DNA of 22,207 bases from a virus: IMG/VR virus record IMGVR_UViG_3300017751_000269, positions 1 through 22,207 of that record; one strand, given 5' to 3'. The translations under genes were made by a program, and so were the position numbers. The notes below the pieces were generated by a model that saw only the letters and a program-made list of their open reading frames with translations, was not told where the DNA came from and did no database searches. Position 1 is the first letter of the stretch, and every line of letters begins with the position of its first letter. This document shows, piece by piece, positions 17,916 to 22,207 of this stretch.

Positions 17916-18464
17916 ATGGGGGATATTAGCGACCAAACAAAAAGTAGCTTAGTAACTACTACTTATACTCTAGAGGACATAGACAGGATTGAAGATTTTA
18001 GGGACTCTATTATTGACTTTGAAAAACAACTGTCAAATATTGAAGGGTCTTATGGGGACGCTAATAAACCAGGTCAAGAAAAAGTGGCTAATGAGATAAA
18101 CACTTTGACTCATACTTTTGCTGGTGGTTGTTATGTTAGAGAAATAAACATGCCAAAGGGTCAACTGATGACTACTGGTATACATAAGAAGGAGCATCCA
18201 TTTTTTGTACTAAAAGGTGATGTGTCTGTTCTAACAGACTCGGGTATAGTAAGAATTGTGGCGCCGTACAGCGGTGTAACTAAACCAGGGACTAAGAGAC
18301 TTATATATATAAACGAAGACACTATTTGGGCAACTGTACATGCCACTGATAAGGAGACAGTTGAGGAAGTTATTCCTGATATAATAGCGAAAGACTTTAG
18401 CGATCCTGAAGTCAGTCTTGAAAAAGCTAGAGAGATGTTAAGAATTGAATCAGATAAATCATGA
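17916..18464 (+). CDS. Cupin-fold phage protein
   Basis: A 182-residue protein with a single cupin-like beta barrel at about residues 65-145. The first cupin motif region reads MPKGQLMTTGIHKKEHPFFV (79-98) followed by LKGDVSV, with H90 and H94 as possible metal ligands. The second is APYSGVTKPGTKRLIYINED (116-135) followed by TIWATVHA with H142. The spacing differs from the classic H-x-H motif, so metal binding is likely but an enzyme activity is not shown. The N-terminal 60 residues are helical and charged; the last 35 are a helical, acidic tail. I recall this cupin type as common in marine phage genomes near virion genes, with no known function that I can name. It opens the last cluster after an intergenic gap, and its stop overlaps the next start by four bases. 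A structural, decoration or sugar-binding role is possible. Confidence 0.8.
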   Translation: MGDISDQTKSSLVTTTYTLEDIDRIEDFRDSIIDFEKQLSNIEGSYGDANKPGQEKVANEINTLTHTFAGGCYVREINMPKGQLMTTGIHKKEHPFFVLKGDVSVLTDSGIVRIVAPYSGVTKPGTKRLIYINEDTIWATVHATDKETVEEVIPDIIAKDFSDPEVSLEKAREMLRIESDKS

Positions 18465-19195
18465 GTTTTGTAGCAGTAGCTGTAGTTGGTACAGCGGTAA
18501 CCGTGGCGGGCGCTACGGCTAAAGCCGTGGATGGGGCTATACAAGCTAAAAAAGCTAAAGAAGCCGCTGAAGTGGCTCAAATAGAATTAGACAAGCAAAA
18601 GAAAAACTTTGCAAATCTAGATACTAGTAACCCATACCTAAATCTAGAGAACACCGCAGAGGATCTAACTGTGAATACCCAGCAGGCTGAATTTCAAAAA
18701 CAGCAGAGTATGCAAAACCAAGCTAATATAATGGATCAGATGCGTGGTGCAGCTGGTGGTTCTGGTATAGCAGCTCTAGCTCAAACGTTAGCTAATCAAG
18801 GTTCTTTGGATGCTCAAAAAGCATCGGCTTCTATAGGTCAACAAGAGGCTCAAAACCAAAAGCTCGAACGTGCAGAGGCTGGTAAGATACAAGCAGCAGA
18901 GCGTAAAGGTGAATTAATAAGTAGGCAGGCTGTGCATGGTAAAGTAACCGGTCTAATGGGTATGGCAGCGGATGACGTTTCAAACGCTAAGCAAGCTAGA
19001 GCCGCAGCTCAAGAAAAAATGTACTCTGGTATTAGCGAAGTTGGAGGTTCTCTTACAAACCTTGCAGCGGCAGGCGTTGGTGGTGGTGGTGGTGGTGACA
19101 TGAAGGCTTTAGAGTCCATTGACCCAACGTTGATTGAGCAAGACGAAGCGCTAAAATTAGAAAACAGAGGTCTTATGTTACCTAAGGGAAATTAA
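18461..19195 (+). CDS. Probable internal virion / DNA ejection protein
   Basis: A 244-residue protein rich in A, Q, G and K. Residues 2-27 are a small-residue hydrophobic helix (SFVAVAVVGTAVTVAGATAK at 2-21), as in T7 gp14-like ejection proteins that insert into the host envelope. Residues 28-50 are a charged helix. A conserved-looking core runs from NPYLNLENTAEDLTVNTQQA (57-76) through QANIMDQMRGAAGGSGIAAL (87-106) into a long A/Q/E coiled coil to about 155. A run of six glycines (207-212) links to a polar C-terminal tail. The ATG overlaps the stop of the cupin gene (ATGA), indicating translational coupling. Size, composition, the N-terminal hydrophobic helix and position before larger proteins agree with an ejection protein of a short-tailed phage. 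I recall this family in marine phages, but the role has to be regarded as inferred. Confidence 0.77.
   Translation: MSFVAVAVVGTAVTVAGATAKAVDGAIQAKKAKEAAEVAQIELDKQKKNFANLDTSNPYLNLENTAEDLTVNTQQAEFQKQQSMQNQANIMDQMRGAAGGSGIAALAQTLANQGSLDAQKASASIGQQEAQNQKLERAEAGKIQAAERKGELISRQAVHGKVTGLMGMAADDVSNAKQARAAAQEKMYSGISEVGGSLTNLAAAGVGGGGGGDMKALESIDPTLIEQDEALKLENRGLMLPKGN
19079..19096 (+). repeat. (GGT)6 trinucleotide repeat
   Basis: Six in-frame GGT codons encode G207-G212 of the probable ejection protein, forming a flexible linker before its C-terminal tail. Slippage would change glycine number without breaking the frame. Confidence 0.9.
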
Positions 19196-19200
19196 GCAAA

Positions 19201-20559
19201 ATGGCAGATACAGCAATGGGATTAGATTATAGTTTATCAGGTGATACACTAAACCGCATTAAAAATGCTGGGGTAACTAGAGTACCAGAAACAGGGATAG
19301 GTGAAGCTATTTCAGGTATAGGGGAGACTATAACTGATTACGCTACAGAAGGTCAAGACGCAATGGCTGGGTGGGACGAAGGTTTCGCCATACAAGGTGA
19401 TAGAGGGTCATGGGCTTCGGGTGAATTATTTGATCAGTTTCAGGAAATGGAAGCCGGGTATAAAGAAGAGTTTTTACAGGCTGTAAAAAGAAGAGATGAG
19501 CCAGCGAAAGCTAGGCTACTCAAAGATCAAGGCGATAGATCATCTTCAATACAAGGGTGGAATGATGTTATGGCAACAGCAAAACAAATCAACGACGGAG
19601 TTGGATGGGGGTCAGGTTTAGGTGACGAGGATAAGTATGTGCTAGGTGTTTTATCTAGAAATGACGGAGCTGCACGGGTCCGTATGGGGGATAGAGGCGA
19701 AATGGTGTTTGATATTCCGCTACAGAATGGTACTATTAGAACTTTAACTAGAAGAGAGGTGGATAAAATGGTTGCGAAAGGTACAAACGACTATGAGTCA
19801 GAGTTATCTTTTATGGAGAACAACGATGCTTTAACTAAAGCTGGTCTAAACGGGGATTTATTTAATTTTGGTACTCAAAAAAGAAGGAACCGTATATCTC
19901 TAACTCCAGATAAACTTCCGAATTTAATGAATCAAGATTATGGAGGTGGATCTTTTAGAGAGCACATCAAAGATCACCCAGACTTTCAAGGTCATATTTT
20001 ACTAGACGGTCATGAGGACTCGAATAATGATGGTGTTATAAACCTACATGATCTATCTGCAGATGAAATGGACCTACTCATTGATGAGATGGAGAAAACA
20101 CCGGAAATAGCTAAAGACTACGTGTCTGATTGGATGACGCTAATTCAACAAAGGGCATGGCAAACTGGACATGATGAGAAACTTAGAAGAGATGAAGAGC
20201 AACTTAGAAGCACTAGGTCAACTAGCACGACAAAGTTAACGGCTGAAGAGAGAAACCTCAACCGGGCTGAGAGAGATCGATTGAAGAAGATACAGGAAAG
20301 AAGTCAAAACATAACAATAAATGGCAAAGGTTTTGGGCGTGTTGATCAATATTACTTAGATGACGCGGGGTTTTGGCGAAATAAAAAAATACAGATGCCT
20401 GATGGGTCTGATGCTAAAATTAGGGATATGAAACTTGACGAGCTTGGAGTTGATGTAGACGTGTTTGAAGCTGAGCTAAGAAGACTACAGATTGGCGGTG
20501 CAAATACATCTTCAGCAGCTAGTGATCTAATAAACGATACGCGAGACCTATACTCATGA
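19201..20559 (+). CDS. Probable internal virion protein with EF-hand-like loop
   Basis: A 452-residue protein starting five bases after the ejection-protein stop and overlapping the next start by four bases. I do not recognise the whole protein. Residues 1-60 are polar and glycine-rich, 70-120 charged and helical, and 120-260 mixed. Residues 273-284 (DSNNDGVINLHD) form a canonical EF-hand or dockerin-type calcium loop, with D, N, D, G, I, N and D at positions 1, 3, 5, 6, 8, 9 and 12. The following residues (LSADEMDLLIDEMEKT) look like the exiting helix, and the part before it is less clearly helical, so this is a single loop rather than an EF-hand pair. Residues 320-375 are highly charged with an S/T-rich patch and end in a K/R/E helix. 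Context suggests a virion cargo or ejection protein; an enzyme has not been excluded. Confidence 0.7.
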   Translation: MADTAMGLDYSLSGDTLNRIKNAGVTRVPETGIGEAISGIGETITDYATEGQDAMAGWDEGFAIQGDRGSWASGELFDQFQEMEAGYKEEFLQAVKRRDEPAKARLLKDQGDRSSSIQGWNDVMATAKQINDGVGWGSGLGDEDKYVLGVLSRNDGAARVRMGDRGEMVFDIPLQNGTIRTLTRREVDKMVAKGTNDYESELSFMENNDALTKAGLNGDLFNFGTQKRRNRISLTPDKLPNLMNQDYGGGSFREHIKDHPDFQGHILLDGHEDSNNDGVINLHDLSADEMDLLIDEMEKTPEIAKDYVSDWMTLIQQRAWQTGHDEKLRRDEEQLRSTRSTSTTKLTAEERNLNRAERDRLKKIQERSQNITINGKGFGRVDQYYLDDAGFWRNKKIQMPDGSDAKIRDMKLDELGVDVDVFEAELRRLQIGGANTSSAASDLINDTRDLYS

Positions 20560-22207
20560 ACGATACAGAACTAGAGCAGATTGTTCAAAAGATGATTGAC
20601 GCTAACAGGCCTAGACATGAGATTTCGGCTTATATAAATCAGTACGATGCCGACATGGCGAGTGAAGCAGCGGGTACACCTACACTGGAAAATCAAGTTG
20701 AGCCGCTTGAAGTAGAAACAGAACCGACCGCTGAAGAAAAGGCTGAAAAAGAAAGAAAAGCAACCGCTAAAAGTTATATATCTAGCGCTATAGATTTAAC
20801 TAAAAACAAAACTCTTGGTGGGACAATTTTTGATGCGGAAGAAACACTAACGCCGCAACTAAAAAACATATTACAAGCTATAGATCCTAAGTGGGAGGTA
20901 GAGCAGGGAACAGGAGGCAATTGGCTTGGTATTACGGATGTTGAGGGTTCTGGAGATTGGTTTAATCCAAATAACATCACTCTTACAAACCCAAATGGAA
21001 TAAAAAGAAATTTTGCTATAACTGATCAAGAGGTTCTAAAAGAGGAGATATCTTCTTTTATGATTGAAAACCCTAAGCAATCTGCGTCTAAAATAAAACA
21101 GGAAGAAAATCTTAAGGAAGAGTTAGCTACAGCTTTCAACGACAACCCGTCATTGTACGGTGAGATGTTAGATCCTTCTAAAATGACTTTATCAGATAAA
21201 AGAGCTTATGAAAGTGATCCAACTGAATATTTAAGAGAAAGAGTTAGAGACCACGTTGGAGGTTTTGGATGGTTTGGGTTTGGTGGTGAAAGAGCAGAAG
21301 AGTATAACGAGCTAGGTAACGCTGATATAAACAAAATTGTAGATGATGTTTTTAATCTTAACCTTCAGCAAGAGTTGACCAATAGAAGAGCCGTACTTAG
21401 AGACAACAGTGACGAGGCTACTTACGTTGAGGGTGGTGGCACTTCAAGAGATTGGCACGATAAGGATAGAGCTGGAGCTATAGCTACATACGCAGGTAAA
21501 AACCTTGAGATAGCTGAGCTTGTAGAGGATTTAAACCATGGAGGTTTAAACGAAGCTGATTGGAAAGCTAAACATAAAAAGTATAAAGATCTTAAAGAAA
21601 AAATAGGTAAAACCTATGGTGTTATAGACCTGTATACTGGTAAGCAGATACACACGGACAACTTAACTCAAGCCCAAGAGTTAGCGAATAAACTTGGGCC
21701 TCAAGCGTCTGTCCTAGATACTGATAGCGCAGAAACGCAATATGAAGGTTTGGATATTGATGACCTACAGTTGGAGTATGAAAGAAGTGTACTAGAGTTG
21801 AGTGGTTTCAATAATGAGATCAAGAACACTATGCTTGAGTTTAACAATAAGGACGCTCTTGGTTACGACTTTGATTACACTGATGATGCTATTTTAAAAC
21901 CTATGTCTATTGCCGACTATATGAAGCAGATGTGGGGTTACGGTGGTATGCAAGGAGCTATGAACAACCCGGTTAACTATATCCCTAAAGGTTTTACCGA
22001 GGATGAGTGGAAAGCAAGGTTAGCCAACTATAGACAACAGCAAATAGACTTCACTACGGATAATGCCGCCTTGCAGAGGATGTACCTTCTTAACGAAGGT
22101 ATTATGGATGAGGATATGACTGTGCTTAATCAAGTTCATACAGCGGGTAAGTCGTTTTTAACACCTTTTGTAGGTGCATCCGAAGCACAAAGAATATTTG
22201 GATCTAC
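20556..22207 (+). CDS. Large probable internal virion protein, 3' truncated
   Basis: The frame opened by the ATG at 20556, which overlaps the previous stop as ATGA, stays open to the window edge for at least 550 codons. The N-terminus (ELEQIVQKMIDANRPRHEIS, 4-23) is a short helical hairpin-like motif that I associate with large phage internal proteins. Residues about 48-72 are a V/E/T/K-rich, probably disordered linker. The rest is acidic and mostly helical, with a glycine-aromatic patch GGFGWFGFGG at 235-244, DHDRAG-type charged turns around 300, and ADYMKQMWGYGGMQGAM near 453-469. No polymerase, lysozyme or protease catalytic motif appears in the visible part. In short-tailed phages, including crAss-like ones, the gene block after the ejection proteins carries very large cargo proteins, some with RNA polymerase or muralytic domains, so the unseen C-terminus may tell its role. 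Confidence 0.75.
   Translation, partial: MNDTELEQIVQKMIDANRPRHEISAYINQYDADMASEAAGTPTLENQVEPLEVETEPTAEEKAEKERKATAKSYISSAIDLTKNKTLGGTIFDAEETLTPQLKNILQAIDPKWEVEQGTGGNWLGITDVEGSGDWFNPNNITLTNPNGIKRNFAITDQEVLKEEISSFMIENPKQSASKIKQEENLKEELATAFNDNPSLYGEMLDPSKMTLSDKRAYESDPTEYLRERVRDHVGGFGWFGFGGERAEEYNELGNADINKIVDDVFNLNLQQELTNRRAVLRDNSDEATYVEGGGTSRDWHDKDRAGAIATYAGKNLEIAELVEDLNHGGLNEADWKAKHKKYKDLKEKIGKTYGVIDLYTGKQIHTDNLTQAQELANKLGPQASVLDTDSAETQYEGLDIDDLQLEYERSVLELSGFNNEIKNTMLEFNNKDALGYDFDYTDDAILKPMSIADYMKQMWGYGGMQGAMNNPVNYIPKGFTEDEWKARLANYRQQQIDFTTDNAALQRMYLLNEGIMDEDMTVLNQVHTAGKSFLTPFVGASEAQRIFGS

Noticed and set aside
19180-19200. AAGGGA upstream of the ATG at 19201 as a Shine-Dalgarno site
   Set aside because: It is about 14 bases from the start, lies in the end of the previous gene, and no other gene in the window has such a site.
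1-22207. tRNA genes, CRISPR arrays, integrase or att sites, defence or anti-defence genes, diversity-generating retroelement
   Set aside because: Looked for and not seen. The window is almost fully occupied by virion genes, and no reverse transcriptase or template repeat accompanies the variable-looking tail region.

Overview
The window is a single block of tightly packed, co-directional virion genes from a tailed double-stranded DNA phage. All thirteen genes lie on the + strand, gaps are mostly 1 to 20 bases, and no cellular gene, tRNA, CRISPR array, insertion sequence or integrase was seen. Both ends cut through genes: the left edge lies inside the large terminase subunit and the right edge inside a large probable internal virion protein. 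The DNA is AT-rich with much AGA, ATA and TTA codon use. None of the twelve visible starts has a convincing Shine-Dalgarno sequence; starts are preceded by A/T-rich or A-rich stretches. This is typical of Bacteroidota genes and suggests a Bacteroidota host, plausibly marine flavobacteria. Remembered similarity of the terminase, portal and long tail-nozzle-like protein to crAss-like and Cellulophaga-type podoviruses supports this, but no search was possible, so the lineage is an inference.

Layout. 1-6621 is packaging and head: large terminase (5' truncated), portal, acidic scaffold-like protein and major capsid protein. A strong UUCG-capped hairpin with a U-rich tail (6638-6680) follows the capsid gene and is the best transcription terminator in the window. 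6695-9294 holds an unidentified 286-residue protein, a second UUCG hairpin (7569-7594), and two probable head-tail connector or neck proteins. 9298-17475 is one 2725-residue protein whose N-terminal and central parts look like the tail-nozzle (P22 gp10 / T7 gp12-like) family, with a large aromatic- and glycine-rich middle region and a beta-rich C-terminal extension of about 800 residues. A small 128-residue probable virion protein follows.

After the one remaining intergenic gap (17864-17915) comes a last cluster: a cupin-fold protein of the type carried by many marine phages, an alanine/glutamine-rich probable ejection protein, a 452-residue protein with an EF-hand-like calcium loop, and the start of a further large protein. 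Two of these junctions are 4-base ATGA overlaps, which suggests translational coupling of proteins that may be packed together inside the capsid.

Together these genes would make an icosahedral head, a portal and short tail assembly, and an internal protein cargo. The small terminase, replication, lysis, integration and clear receptor-binding fibre genes are not in the window. Nothing here is a clearly new defence or regulatory system. The most unusual items are the giant nozzle-like protein with its middle region, the paired UUCG hairpins that keep their fold while the stem sequence changes, the cupin, the calcium-loop protein, and the distinct codon use of the capsid gene.
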